Part shown: positions 21,888-29,800 of the stretch, one piece after another
How the letters are laid out: each line of letters opens with the position of its first letter
Position numbering within the stretch: position 1 is the stretch's first letter
Source: Bradyrhizobium jicamae
GTDB taxonomy: Bacteria; Pseudomonadota; Alphaproteobacteria; Rhizobiales; Xanthobacteraceae
Assembly: GCF_018130695.1 (NCBI RefSeq)
Contig: NZ_JAFCJX010000050.1
Location: forward strand, 1-32,642
Reading direction: 5' to 3'
Length of the DNA: 32,642 nt
Made by a program: the position numbers and the translations under genes
Notes under the pieces: model-generated
Database searches by the model: none
Told to the model about the DNA's origin: nothing
Seen by the model: the letters and a program-made list of their open reading frames with translations, nothing else

Positions 21888-22113
21888 TTTCACCTCTCCC
21901 CGCTCTTTCGCGGGGAGAGGTCGACGCCGGAGCGCAGCGCAGGCGGCGGGTGAGGGGCGTGGCGCGATGTCGCCGCGAATTCGAGGTTTGCCGGCTGGTC
22001 GGTCGAGGAGTCGGTCGGACCGTCCGTGTGGCAAGATTGTGCACGGCCCCTCACCCGAAATTCGCTCACGCGAATTTCGACCTCTCCCCGCTGAAGGGCG
22101 GGGAGAGGTGAAG
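21888..22113. repeat. Long palindromic repeat (CACCTCTCCCCGC...GGGGAGAGGTGAA)
   Basis: A ~226-bp imperfect palindrome: ttcacctctccccgctc at the left end and ggcggggagaggtgaa at the right, with inner ggtgaggggcgt and cccctcacc and a central aattcgctcacgcgaatt hairpin. It lies between the uvrB start and the zinc-ribbon gene stop. Same family as 15143-15285 and 24922-25070. Confidence 0.8.
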
Positions 22114-22129
22114 AGAGGCGCGGCGCGAG

Positions 22130-22330
22130 TTACACCCGCGGCGTGTCGATGATGTCCAGGTGGATCCCGCCGCAGCCGTCGCAGCGGAGCGTCCAGTATT
22201 CGGCGCGGCCGGGGATGACGCGGAGCACGGCGAGCTCGCCGCTGCAGTCCGGACAGTGCGTGCGCACCTGCCGCGCGACAGGCAAGGGCTCGCATTCCAC
22301 GGGTTCGCATTGCGGAACCAGCGTCAGCAC
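22130..22330 (-). CDS. Small zinc-ribbon protein
   Basis: A 66-residue protein starting at GTG 22330 with two CxxC pairs, CPDC (26-29) and CDGC (50-53), separated by 20 residues, a typical zinc ribbon. The C-terminal residues are GGIHLDIIDTPRV. The GTG lies 11 bases downstream of the end of the preceding gene at 22342, and the Gly/Ala codons before it offer a GGCGG ribosome-binding site, so the two are probably coupled. A longer frame extends upstream to 22525 but overlaps the neighbouring gene and loses any pattern. Function unknown; maybe a metal-dependent adaptor or RNA-binding ribbon. Confidence 0.6.
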   Translation of the reverse strand: MLTLVPQCEPVECEPLPVARQVRTHCPDCSGELAVLRVIPGRAEYWTLRCDGCGGIHLDIIDTPRV

Positions 22331-22341
22331 GGCGCCGCCGA

Positions 22342-22575
22342 TCAGGCCGACGCTTCGCTCAGCAAGCTCCTGCCGTAGCGCTGCTGGAACTGGTCGATGA
22401 GCGTCTTCGCGTCCGCGATCGCTGCATCCCGATCGGACCACGCAAAGCCGACTTCGAGCATCGGAAAAGAGATGCCATCGATGACGACCGGCCTTTGATC
22501 GGCTCGTAGAATCCTGGCGTGCCATTGCCCCTTCCCCGCTTCGAATGACTTGATCTCAAAACCGCCGTAGATCAT
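22342..22575 (-). CDS. Small hypothetical protein upstream of the zinc-ribbon gene
   Basis: A 77-residue protein (MIYGGFEIKSFEAGKGQWHA...) with alternating strands and a C-terminal helix (AAIADAKTLIDQFQQRYGR), consistent with a small alpha/beta domain. ATG at 22575 follows cggagtcaccga. No signal peptide and no membrane segment, so cytosolic. It appears to be co-transcribed with the zinc-ribbon gene. Similar short proteins of this type occur in Bradyrhizobium genomes; the function is not known to me. Confidence 0.7.
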   Translation of the reverse strand: MIYGGFEIKSFEAGKGQWHARILRADQRPVVIDGISFPMLEVGFAWSDRDAAIADAKTLIDQFQQRYGRSLLSEASA

Positions 22576-22705
22576 TCGGTGACTCCGGGATTTCCCATTG
22601 TTTCCAATGGAAGCACGGCCTTGCCCGGCCAAATGTGAAGGAGATCACATTTGGCCGTTTATCTTTGTGCGGAGCAGCGATGGAACTCGGAGTGCGGGCA
22701 GCGGG

Positions 22706-23923
22706 CTACCGGCGGGCGGCAATGTGGTCGGCGAGATCAGCGGCGTCGTCGCCGACGCCTGACAGGAACGAGGACTTCATCTTCGACAGCCACTGCAGGC
22801 CGAGGAAATAGAGGCCCGATACCTCCGAGATGCCGTGGTGGTGTTTCGGCTCGCCCCGTTCATCCAGCACGGGAAGATCGATCCAGCCAAAGTCGAGGCC
22901 ATAGCCGGTGGCCCAGATCACCGCGGAGATGCCGGAGGCCGCGAGGTCGAGACGCTGCAAGGGTGCGGTGACGCAGGGCGGGTCGGGCAGGGTGCTGCGG
23001 GCATCGGGATCCCCGGGCAGGTCGAGGCCGCGCCGCTGCACAAAGTCGTCCACCATCGTCAGGAAGGTGGTGTAGACGAGATCGCCCTCCGCAAGGTTTT
23101 GGGCAAGGCCGGGCGCGATCTGGAGCACGCTATCGCGCGCGGCGTTGAGGTGCCCGACCAGCGTCATGCCGTCAGCCGCGAAGCGGCGAAAATCGATGGT
23201 GCGGCCGCCATAGGCGCCTGAAATCACCGGGCCCAGCGCCGAGGCGCCGCGCTGCTCGACCGGCGTCTGGTCGATGCCCATCTCGGCGAGCCACCAGAAC
23301 AGGTCGCGGCCGCGGTAGCGGCGCGGCAGCCGGCGGTGGCGTCCGACCGAGAGAGTGACACGTCGTCCGGCGCGCAACAGCTCTTCGGCAATCTGCGCGC
23401 CCGACGCGCCGGCGCCGACCACCAGCACGGCGCCCGGCGGAAGCTGCTCGGGATTCCTGTAATGCGCGGCATGGACCTGAAACACGGGATGGCCGCGCAA
23501 CAGGTCCGGCACCAGACCGCGCTGATAGGGGCCGGTGGCGACGACGACGTTGTCGGCTTCGATCGTGCCGTCGGAGGTTTCCGCGACAAAGCCGCCGTCG
23601 CGCGACCGCAGCTTCGTCACTTCGACGCCGCAGCGGATCGGCGGATCGACGAAGGCGGCGTAGTCCTCGATGAACTTGATGATATCAGCCGTGTCGGAGA
23701 ACGCGTCGGGATCGTGATGCGGAAATGGAAACTCCGGCAGCCGCACCGACCAGTTCGGAAACTGGAACATCAGCCCGTCCCAACGCTCGCTGCGCCAGCG
23801 CTCGGCGATGCGATGGCGCTCCAGCACGAGATGGTCGATGCCGCGCTGTTTCAGGCGGTGGCTCATGGTCAGCCCGGCCTGGCCGCCGCCGATCACCAGC
23901 GTATGGATTCGTTCAACCGGCAT
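22706..23923 (-). CDS. Flavin-containing monooxygenase (CzcO-type)
   Basis: A 405-residue FAD/NADPH-dependent monooxygenase-like protein. The FAD-binding motif is GGGQAG (12-17), followed by the RWDGLMFQFPNWS region; an NADPH-binding GAGASG motif lies near 165-175; the FMO/CzcO-type block FQVHAAHYRNPEQLPPG precedes it. Such enzymes oxygenate nucleophilic heteroatoms or carry out Baeyer-Villiger-type reactions on small molecules. ATG at 23923 overlaps the LysR gene's stop by 11 bases, so the pair is one operon. No signal peptide. The substrate cannot be inferred; the LysR partner is presumably the inducer sensor. Confidence 0.85.
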   Translation of the reverse strand: MPVERIHTLVIGGGQAGLTMSHRLKQRGIDHLVLERHRIAERWRSERWDGLMFQFPNWSVRLPEFPFPHHDPDAFSDTADIIKFIEDYAAFVDPPIRCGVEVTKLRSRDGGFVAETSDGTIEADNVVVATGPYQRGLVPDLLRGHPVFQVHAAHYRNPEQLPPGAVLVVGAGASGAQIAEELLRAGRRVTLSVGRHRRLPRRYRGRDLFWWLAEMGIDQTPVEQRGASALGPVISGAYGGRTIDFRRFAADGMTLVGHLNAARDSVLQIAPGLAQNLAEGDLVYTTFLTMVDDFVQRRGLDLPGDPDARSTLPDPPCVTAPLQRLDLAASGISAVIWATGYGLDFGWIDLPVLDERGEPKHHHGISEVSGLYFLGLQWLSKMKSSFLSGVGDDAADLADHIAARR

Positions 23924-24818
23924 GGCGTGCGCCCTTGCGCCGCGCCGCGGGCTCTGCCGCCGCGCGGATGATCCAGCGGCGGAAGGCGGCGAAATCGCGC
24001 TCCTGGGTGCGGAAGCCGCGATAGACCAGGTACCAGCGCATGTCCTTCGGGACACTGAGCGCGAACGGCGCCACCAGGCGGCCGGCGGCGAGGTCGTCGT
24101 CGATATAGGGCCGGATGCCCATCGCGACGCCGAGGCCGTCGATCGCGGCCTGCAGCGCCTGGCCGTAGAACTGGAATTCCTGGCCGCGCGCCGTGATGCG
24201 CGTGTGGCCTGCGGCCTTCAGCCAGGACGGCCAGTCGTCGGGCGAATGCGCAACACGAATCAGATTCGGCCCCTTGAGATCGGCGGGGCGCTTCAGGCCG
24301 TTGGCGAGCCGCGCCGTGCAGACCGGCAGCAGGTCCGCGGCGAACAGCGGCTCGGCGACAAAACCCGGCCAGTCGCCATTGCCGAGCTTGACGCCGCAGC
24401 CCCAGTCGTCGCCGAACGGCGCCGCAGCCCCGCCGGTGGTGATGCGCACCTCGATGTCGGGCTCTTCTTTCCGGAATTCGGCGAGCCGCGGGATCAGCCA
24501 CTTCATCGCGAACGTCGGGCCGACGCCGATGGTCAGCGCACGCACGCTCGACGGCGCCGTGACCTGCGCGGTGAGGCTCGCCAGCGCATCGAAGATCGGC
24601 GTCAGCCCGCTCTGATAGGCGCGCCCGGCCGGTGTGGTGACGAGCTTGTTGGCCTTGCGCTCGAACAGCGCGACGCCGAGCCGGTCTTCGAGCAGATGCA
24701 CCATGCGGCTGATCGCGGCCGCCGAGACATTGAGCTCGTGGCCGGCCGCCGCAAAGCTGCCGGTGCGCGCCGCCGCCTCGAATGCCTTGATGCCGTTGAG
24801 AAAGAGCAGCCGCCGCAT
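23913..24818 (-). CDS. LysR-type transcriptional regulator (GcvA-like)
   Basis: A 301-residue LysR-family regulator. The winged HTH lies at about 5-62 (IKAFEAAARTGSFAAAGHEL, then VHLLEDRLGVALF), followed by a coiled linker and a periplasmic-binding-like effector domain (about 90-290). The SLTAQV...VRALTIGVGPTFAMKWLIPRL segment is typical of GcvA-type members. It lies upstream of, and overlaps by 11 bases, the flavin monooxygenase gene; LysR genes are usually divergent from their targets, so co-direction is less common. It most likely controls this operon and perhaps a divergent promoter toward 25121. Ligand unknown. Confidence 0.92.
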   Translation of the reverse strand: MRRLLFLNGIKAFEAAARTGSFAAAGHELNVSAAAISRMVHLLEDRLGVALFERKANKLVTTPAGRAYQSGLTPIFDALASLTAQVTAPSSVRALTIGVGPTFAMKWLIPRLAEFRKEEPDIEVRITTGGAAAPFGDDWGCGVKLGNGDWPGFVAEPLFAADLLPVCTARLANGLKRPADLKGPNLIRVAHSPDDWPSWLKAAGHTRITARGQEFQFYGQALQAAIDGLGVAMGIRPYIDDDLAAGRLVAPFALSVPKDMRWYLVYRGFRTQERDFAAFRRWIIRAAAEPAARRKGARHAG

Positions 24819-24921
24819 GGACCCTCAGGAAAGCTGATGCAAGGGCAAGATATCTCAGTTTGCGCGGGTGGGACAAGCGCGGCACTAATGTTTGCAGAGT
24901 TGCTTGAAATCGGTCCGAGGC

Positions 24922-25070
24922 CTTCGCCTCTCCCCCGCGTGCGGGAGAGGCCGGATCGCATCGCAAGATGCGATCCGGGTGAGGGGGAGTCTCCACGAGT
25001 CCAACTGTCAGCTCCCTCGCGGAGAGCCCCCCTCATCCTGACCTTCTCCCCGCAAGCGGGGAGAAGGGAA
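24922..25070. repeat. Palindromic repeat (GCCTCTCCCCC...GGGGAGAAGG)
   Basis: The element begins cttcgcctctcccccgcgtgcgggagaggccg, given in pieces: cttcgcctctcccccg and gtgcgggagagg; it contains gatcgcatcgcaagatgcgatc and ends ccttctccccgcaagcgggg. It occupies the 302-bp gap between the LysR start and the TauE start. Same family as 15143-15285 and 21888-22113. No operator is evident in the remaining bases. Confidence 0.75.
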
Positions 25071-25120
25071 AGAGTGTGCTCGCGGCTCGAGTTGGACCGC
25101 CTAACGCAGGAGAAGTTTTC

Positions 25121-25882
25121 GTGTCGGCGCTTCTGATCGCTTCCCTCGGCGCCCTGATGGTCGCCACCGCCTTCCTGTCGGGACTGTTCGGCATGGCCGG
25201 CGGGCTGATCCTGATCGGCGTGCTGCTCGCGATCCTGCCGCTGCCCTCGGCGATGGTGCTGCACGCGATCACGCAGATGGCCTCCAACGGCTGGCGTGCC
25301 CTGCTGTGGCGGGCGCATATCCGCTGGCGGCCGGTCGGCGTCTACCTGATCGGCTGCGCGCTGGCGCTCGCGCTGTGGTCGCTGACCCGCTACGTGCCGG
25401 ACAAGCCGATGGCGCTGCTGCTGCTCGGCGTCACCCCGTTCATGGCGCGGCTGATGCCCAGGAGCATCAAGCCCAATCCCGACAGCCTCTGGCAGGGCAC
25501 GTTCTACGGCTCGATCTGCATGGGGCTGATGCTGATGACCGGCGTCTCCGGCCCGCTGATGGACACCTACTTCCTCGGCGGCAACTACGACCGGCGCGAG
25601 ACGGTCGCGACAAAGGCGACCTGCCAGGTCGCGAGCCATCTGACAAAACTGATCTACTTCGGCGGCATCATCGACCAGGCGGCGTCGCTCGATCCGGCGC
25701 TGGCGGCGGTTGCGGTGGCGGCCTCGATGCTCGGCACCTCGCTGGCGCGGCGCATTTTGGAAGCGATGAGCGACCAGCAGTTCCGCACCTGGGCCAACCG
25801 GATCATCACCACGGTCGCCAGCTACTACGTGCTTTATGCCGGCTGGCTGCTGTTCGCGCAGAACACCGCGCTGGCGCAGTAA
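25121..25882 (+). CDS. TauE/SafE-family membrane transporter
   Basis: A 253-residue integral membrane protein of the TauE/SafE family, which exports sulfite, sulfoacetate or related anions or is of unknown specificity. Several hydrophobic segments are visible (ALMVATAFLSGLFGMAGGLI, LAILPLPSAMVLHAITQM, GVYLIGCALALALWSL and further ones). The motif GLFGMAGG in the first helix is family-typical. GTG at 25121 is chosen because aggaga lies 8 bases upstream; an ATG at 25076 is in frame but reads through repeat DNA. It precedes the small winged-helix gene by 25 bp, so the two probably share a transcript. Confidence 0.85.
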   Translation: MSALLIASLGALMVATAFLSGLFGMAGGLILIGVLLAILPLPSAMVLHAITQMASNGWRALLWRAHIRWRPVGVYLIGCALALALWSLTRYVPDKPMALLLLGVTPFMARLMPRSIKPNPDSLWQGTFYGSICMGLMLMTGVSGPLMDTYFLGGNYDRRETVATKATCQVASHLTKLIYFGGIIDQAASLDPALAAVAVAASMLGTSLARRILEAMSDQQFRTWANRIITTVASYYVLYAGWLLFAQNTALAQ

Positions 25883-25907
25883 ACATGATGCAAAGAGGAG
25901 AGGAGCC

Positions 25908-26141
25908 ATGGCGGAGACGACGGACGCATTGGTGCTCGATCTCGTCGAATGGATCGCGCGCGAGCCGCGGTCCTATGCCGAGGTGCTGGAGGTCTGGCGC
26001 ACCTCGTGCCCGCGGCTGACGATCTGGGAAGACGCCGTCGACCGCGGCTATGTCGTGCGCCGGCCGTCGGTGGAAGGCATCAAGGTGACGGTGACCGAGG
26101 GCGGCGAGCAGTTCTTGCGCGCGCACGGCCGCTTTCATTGA
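25908..26141 (+). CDS. Small winged-helix-like protein
   Basis: A 77-residue protein (MAETTDALVLDLVEWIAREP...) with three helices followed by a beta wing (GYVVRRPSVEGIKVTVTEGG), the pattern of a small winged-helix DNA-binding domain, though I do not recognise a named family. ATG at 25908 is preceded by ggagaggagcc, an excellent Shine-Dalgarno. It is 25 bp from the TauE-like gene and may regulate it. The Trp-rich WEDAVDRGYV segment may form the recognition helix region. Assignment of the fold is inference. Confidence 0.65.
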   Translation: MAETTDALVLDLVEWIAREPRSYAEVLEVWRTSCPRLTIWEDAVDRGYVVRRPSVEGIKVTVTEGGEQFLRAHGRFH

Positions 26142-26208
26142 CGGAATTGCCTGCGACAATTTGAACCCGGCGGCGCCGGGCGGCCACCAACAAGCCTGGA
26201 GGGCCGCC

Positions 26209-27192
26209 ATGACATCTCGAACTTTTGTTCCGCAACGATCCGGGCTGTTGATCGTTGCGCTTGCGCTGACGCTGTCGTTCTCGGCACGCGCCTTCGCGGC
26301 CGACGCCGCCGAGCGGCCCTACGATCCGCCGGTCGGCAGCAAATGGCTGATCGAGTCCGAGACCAGGAGCGACGACCAGCGGCCCGACAGCGCCCGCGCC
26401 TCGCTCACCAGGATGCGGGCCGAACTGACCATCGACGAAAGGACCGCCGACGGCTTTCGCATCACCTATGTCAACCGCGGCGCAGAGATCGAGGGCAACG
26501 ACAAGATGCTGCCGCTGGTGCGCTCGGCGATCTCGGCGCTGAAAGACGTCCCGATCCATGCCACCACCGACCGCGCCGGCAAGCCGGTGCGGGTCGACAA
26601 TCTCGACGAGGCCAAGGCCGCGCTGCGCAACGCCGTGACCAGCCTGACCGCGCCGTTCCGCGACAAGCCGGAGCTCGCCGCCGTGATGACGCAGATGATG
26701 GCTGGGCTGATCGAGGTCGATGCCGACAAGGCCGCCGCCAGCTATCTGGAGGAGATGCCGCTGCTGGCGCGGGCGCAGATGACCGGCATGAAGCTGCATG
26801 AGATCAGGCGCTCGACCAACGAGGCCGCCAATCCGCTCGGCGGCAGCGGCGGGCTGAAGTCCAACACCGCGTTCGAATTGACCGAGCTCGATGCCGCGAC
26901 CGGCCGCCGCATGTTCACCGCGACGACCTCCTACGACGTCGCTTCGATGAAGGATTTCATGCAGTCAGTCTCCAAGAAGCTGATGGCCGCCGCCGGAAGC
27001 GGGGTGACGCCGGGGCAGATCGACAGCCTGGTGAAGGACATGGTGCTCTCGCTCGACGAGCGCACGGTGTTCGAGGTCGAGGACGGCATCACGCGGAAGG
27101 TGAGGGAGAAGTCGGTGACCGCGGCGCGCGCGCTCGGTCACAACATGCAGAAGACCGAGGAGCGCACCATCACGGTGACGCGGGTGCCGTGA
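26209..27192 (+). CDS. Secreted hypothetical protein
   Basis: A 327-residue protein with a signal peptide (about 1-32, LLIVALALTLSFSARAFA, cleavage near AADA). The mature part alternates beta strands and charged helices: PVGSKWLIESETRSDD, LTIDERTADGFRITYVNRGA, and helical EAKAALRNAVTSL. Probably periplasmic or lipoprotein-free secreted. ATG at 26209 follows ctggagggccgcc. No catalytic motif is evident. It resembles conserved rhizobial proteins of unknown function. It converges with the small gene at 27215, leaving 22 bp between stop codons. Confidence 0.7.
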   Translation: MTSRTFVPQRSGLLIVALALTLSFSARAFAADAAERPYDPPVGSKWLIESETRSDDQRPDSARASLTRMRAELTIDERTADGFRITYVNRGAEIEGNDKMLPLVRSAISALKDVPIHATTDRAGKPVRVDNLDEAKAALRNAVTSLTAPFRDKPELAAVMTQMMAGLIEVDADKAAASYLEEMPLLARAQMTGMKLHEIRRSTNEAANPLGGSGGLKSNTAFELTELDAATGRRMFTATTSYDVASMKDFMQSVSKKLMAAAGSGVTPGQIDSLVKDMVLSLDERTVFEVEDGITRKVREKSVTAARALGHNMQKTEERTITVTRVP

Positions 27193-27214
27193 GCTTGCAA
27201 AAGCAGCCGGTTGA

Positions 27215-27526
27215 TCAGCGGCGGCCGGCCGTCGCCAAAAATTCCTGCACGGAGCGTGGCACTTCGTCGTATTCGGGGAACTGACGGCGCAGCTCGTCGC
27301 CGATGTCGACGGTCACGTCGCGCGACCAGCCCTCCGTGGTATTGAAGGCGATAATCCGCACCGGATGGCTGTAATGGTCTTCCAGGAGGCGGCGGATCAG
27401 GGTTTCGCGGTCGGTGCCTTCCTCGTCCACCTCGCACCAGGCACGCCCGAGCCGGCCAAAATCGTTCAGCACGAGATAAACGTCGTGATCGGCACCGCGC
27501 GGCACGATGGACGGGGAGCGAGGCAT
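27215..27526 (-). CDS. Small conserved hypothetical protein
   Basis: A 103-residue soluble protein with the pattern YLVLNDFGRLGRAWCEVDEE, a helix ETLIRRLLEDHYSHPVRIIA, then TEGWSRDVTVDIGDELRRQF. An Arg-rich, acidic/basic alternating surface and the WSRDVT block would suit a small DNA- or protein-binding domain, but no family is recognised. ATG at 27526 follows cggagctgaacgtc. It is convergent with the gene ending at 27192. The upstream frame continues to 27913 but lacks a start signal and overlaps the hairpin at 27694. Confidence 0.65.
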   Translation of the reverse strand: MPRSPSIVPRGADHDVYLVLNDFGRLGRAWCEVDEEGTDRETLIRRLLEDHYSHPVRIIAFNTTEGWSRDVTVDIGDELRRQFPEYDEVPRSVQEFLATAGRR

Positions 27527-27693
27527 GACGTTCAGCTCCGTGCTGGGGGGAAGGCGTTGCGATTTGATAGTTTCATGCGGCGCGGTCGCAACGCAATGAA
27601 GCGATCTCGGAAATTCCGAGGTATGTCGCGTGGCTAGTAGCTGATAGCGCAACACCTGGTGCATAGTGATCGCGCGGACCGGCCCCGGTCCAA

Positions 27694-27747
27694 AGCAAGG
27701 AAGCCCGGGCCTCAGCTCCGCAGCCCCGAGCTGAGGCCTCTTCCTTG
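27694..27747. other. Long GC-rich stem-loop in a divergent promoter region
   Basis: gcaagga/tccttgc form outer arms (27694-27700, 27741-27747) and ggcctcagctc/gagctgaggcc (27707-27717, 27727-27737) form a perfect 11-bp inner stem with a 9-base loop; a small asymmetric bulge separates them. It lies between divergent genes (27526 and 27803). It could be a leader hairpin, a small-RNA stem or a regulatory element. The rest of 27527-27802 has no gene. Confidence 0.6.
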
Positions 27748-27802
27748 CGAAGCGCGCTGCCCACAGCCGGAGTGATGTCGTCGTGCTAGCGTACCGATCC
27801 CG

Positions 27803-28060
27803 ATGACCCTGCAATTCCACCCTGCCGTCACGCACATGGACATCTGGAGCGGGAGCAGTGGAGATTTTTCTTTCGTGATCACCTATGAGACCCCCGCCGG
27901 GGCAGGCTTTCACGGCCGCGAGGGCTATGTGGCGTCATGGCGCCCGCTTGATCCGGGCAGCGGCGCGATCAGGATTGGCGGTTCGCCCTTCAAAACGCTC
28001 GCCGAGGCCGAGGACGCGTGCAACGCCGTGCTGGAACATCTGACGGGGCAGGCTGATTAG
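27803..28060 (+). CDS. Small hypothetical protein
   Basis: An 85-residue soluble protein (MTLQFHPAVTHMDIWSGSSG...) with a predicted beta-rich core (FSFVITYETPAG, YVASWRPLDPGSGAIRI) and a C-terminal helix (LAEAEDACNAVLEHLTGQ). No signal peptide. The ATG has only a weak ribosome-binding site, so the start may be slightly different. It overlaps nothing and is convergent with the SCO1-like gene, separated by 7 bp. It resembles small rhizobial hypothetical proteins; no function is assigned. Confidence 0.6.
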   Translation: MTLQFHPAVTHMDIWSGSSGDFSFVITYETPAGAGFHGREGYVASWRPLDPGSGAIRIGGSPFKTLAEAEDACNAVLEHLTGQAD

Positions 28061-28067
28061 CGGCGTG

Positions 28068-28685
28068 TTACCGCCCCGGCGCGGTGAGCCTTGGTCTGAT
28101 GATCTCCACCATCCGCTCCGCCGAGGTGCCCGGTGGGAAGAAGCCGAGATAATTGCCGTCGCGGTCCATCAGGTAGATGTAGGCGGTATGGTCGACCGAG
28201 TAGTCGCCGTCCTTCAGCGGCACCTTCGCGTAATAGACCTTGTAGGCATCCGCGACTTTCCGAACCTCCGCCGCGCTGCCGGTGAGACCGATCAGGCGTG
28301 GATGAAACAGCGGGACATACTCCGCAAGATGTTCTGCCGTGTCGCGCTCGGGATCGACGGTGATGAAGATCGGCTGCACGTTCCCGGCGTCCGGGCCAAG
28401 CTTGTCGAGCGCAAGCCCGATTGCCTGCAGGTCGGTCGGGCACACGTCGGGGCAGGTGGTGAAGCCGAAATAGACCAGCATCAGTTTGCCGCGAAAATCC
28501 TCATTCGTCCGCGCATGGCCGGCCTGGTCGGTCAGCGCGAAGGGGCCGCCGACCGGCTCCCGATTCCACATCAGGATGTCCATGATCTCGGCCGCCGAGC
28601 GCGTCGGCGGCGCGGGCTCGGCGGCAAGCACCGGTGCCAGCGTCAGCCACAGGCCGACGCCAGCGTACGCGATCGCGCGCAACAT
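28068..28685 (-). CDS. SCO1/SenC-like copper thioredoxin-fold protein
   Basis: A 205-residue SCO1/SenC-family protein, which binds copper and delivers it to cytochrome oxidase CuA or acts as a thiol-disulfide reductant in the periplasm. The Cu-binding CPDVC (C78, C82) sits in GFTTCPDVCPTDL and the third ligand His166 in DYSVDHTAYIY. An N-terminal hydrophobic segment (about 4-22) anchors or exports it. The start codon ATG (28685) shares its first base with the stop codon TGA of the upstream metallo-beta-lactamase-fold gene, so the two are translationally coupled. No oxidase gene is in the window, so its client is unknown. Confidence 0.9.
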   Translation of the reverse strand: MLRAIAYAGVGLWLTLAPVLAAEPAPPTRSAAEIMDILMWNREPVGGPFALTDQAGHARTNEDFRGKLMLVYFGFTTCPDVCPTDLQAIGLALDKLGPDAGNVQPIFITVDPERDTAEHLAEYVPLFHPRLIGLTGSAAEVRKVADAYKVYYAKVPLKDGDYSVDHTAYIYLMDRDGNYLGFFPPGTSAERMVEIIRPRLTAPGR

Positions 28686-29800
28686 CACAGGCCGAAGGAG
28701 AGGCGACTGCCCGTCGTGGTGACCAGCACCTTGTCGCCCATCTGCGCGGTCGCCTCCTGCACGAAGTTGAGCCCGCTGCAATGCATCGGGATCACCACGT
28801 CAGGCTCGAGCTTCTTGACCTCGGCGACGACCTCCTTGAGATAGTCCGTCGGCGCGGGTCCGAGATGGAAGCCGCCGACGATGGCGTGCACCTTCTGGAT
28901 GCCCGAGACCTCCTGCGCCTGCTTCACCGAATTGACGATGCCGACATGGCCGCAGGACGAGATCACGACGAGACCAAAATCCTTCACATTGAAGCAGGTC
29001 GCGTGCTCGTGGATGTGCTCGTCGGGCACGATCTTGCCCTCCATCTCCGCGGGCAGATAATGGCTGGCGTTGCAGCCGAGCCCGTCCTTCATGGAGAATT
29101 CGACCCAGGTCTGCGGCAGGATGCGCTCGATGCTGCGGCGGGTGATCTTGCCGGTGGTGAAGGCGTGGCCGGCGATCACGGTCGGCTGCTCGCACAGCAC
29201 GGTGGTGACGCGTTGGGCGGCGAGCTTGCGGCGATCCAGCGTGCCGAAATCGGTGAACTGGCCTTTCGTGGGGGTCGCGGCGACGCGATGGCAGAAATTG
29301 TCCTCGCCGCCGGCATAGAGCTTCACATCGGCCGGCAGCTTGTCGCGGAATTTGTCGAGGAAGCCGGTGAGGCCGCCGAAATGGTCGTAATGGCCGTGGC
29401 TGACGATCAGACCATCGAGCTTGGACGGATCGACGCCGACCAGTTCCATGTTGTTGAGCAGCACGTCAGGCGTGTAGCCGTAGTCCAGCATCAGCGTGCG
29501 CTGGGCGCCCGCGGCCTGCGACTCCAGCCAGAGCGACAGGCCCCATTCATTGTGCAGCGAGCGCTGGTAGTCGGCGCCGCGCGCTGCCGGCGCGATCGAA
29601 ACGCCACCCGCCTGCTTCGGCTTGAAGAACGCGTCGAACGAGGAATCGACCAGCACCTTGATCTGGAGCTTGTCGACCGTCGGCACCGCGATCGGTGCCG
29701 CACTGGCAACCTCGACGCAGGTGAATGCGCCCGTCGCTGCAGCGCCCGCGAGCGCCGCTGAGCCCTTCAGAAAATCACGACGATCCAAATCGCTTGCCAT
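28685..29800 (-). CDS. Tat-exported metallo-beta-lactamase-fold hydrolase
   Basis: A 371-residue metallo-beta-lactamase superfamily protein with an N-terminal twin-arginine signal (DRRDFLKGSAALAGAAATGA; R7, R8). The metal motif HGHYDH (135-140) is followed by GEDNFCH, SSCGHVGIVN (H285) and GGFHL (H312). The layout resembles the COG1237-type family that includes dihydropterin-related phosphate synthases, but the substrate here is unknown. ATG at 29800 follows aaggggaggttttc, a strong Shine-Dalgarno; the upstream in-frame ATG at 29872 would break the signal. It is the first gene of the unit with the SCO1-like gene. Confidence 0.9.
   Translation of the reverse strand: MASDLDRRDFLKGSAALAGAAATGAFTCVEVASAAPIAVPTVDKLQIKVLVDSSFDAFFKPKQAGGVSIAPAARGADYQRSLHNEWGLSLWLESQAAGAQRTLMLDYGYTPDVLLNNMELVGVDPSKLDGLIVSHGHYDHFGGLTGFLDKFRDKLPADVKLYAGGEDNFCHRVAATPTKGQFTDFGTLDRRKLAAQRVTTVLCEQPTVIAGHAFTTGKITRRSIERILPQTWVEFSMKDGLGCNASHYLPAEMEGKIVPDEHIHEHATCFNVKDFGLVVISSCGHVGIVNSVKQAQEVSGIQKVHAIVGGFHLGPAPTDYLKEVVAEVKKLEPDVVIPMHCSGLNFVQEATAQMGDKVLVTTTGSRLSFGL

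Noticed and set aside
19417..22152. A 911-codon open frame on the + strand opposite uvrB
   Set aside because: It is the antisense of a firm uvrB, Arg/Leu/Ala-rich with no motif, as expected from high third-position GC.
24602..25909. A 435-codon minus-strand frame across the LysR start and TauE gene
   Set aside because: It runs through a repeat and antisense to TauE, with no recognisable domain.
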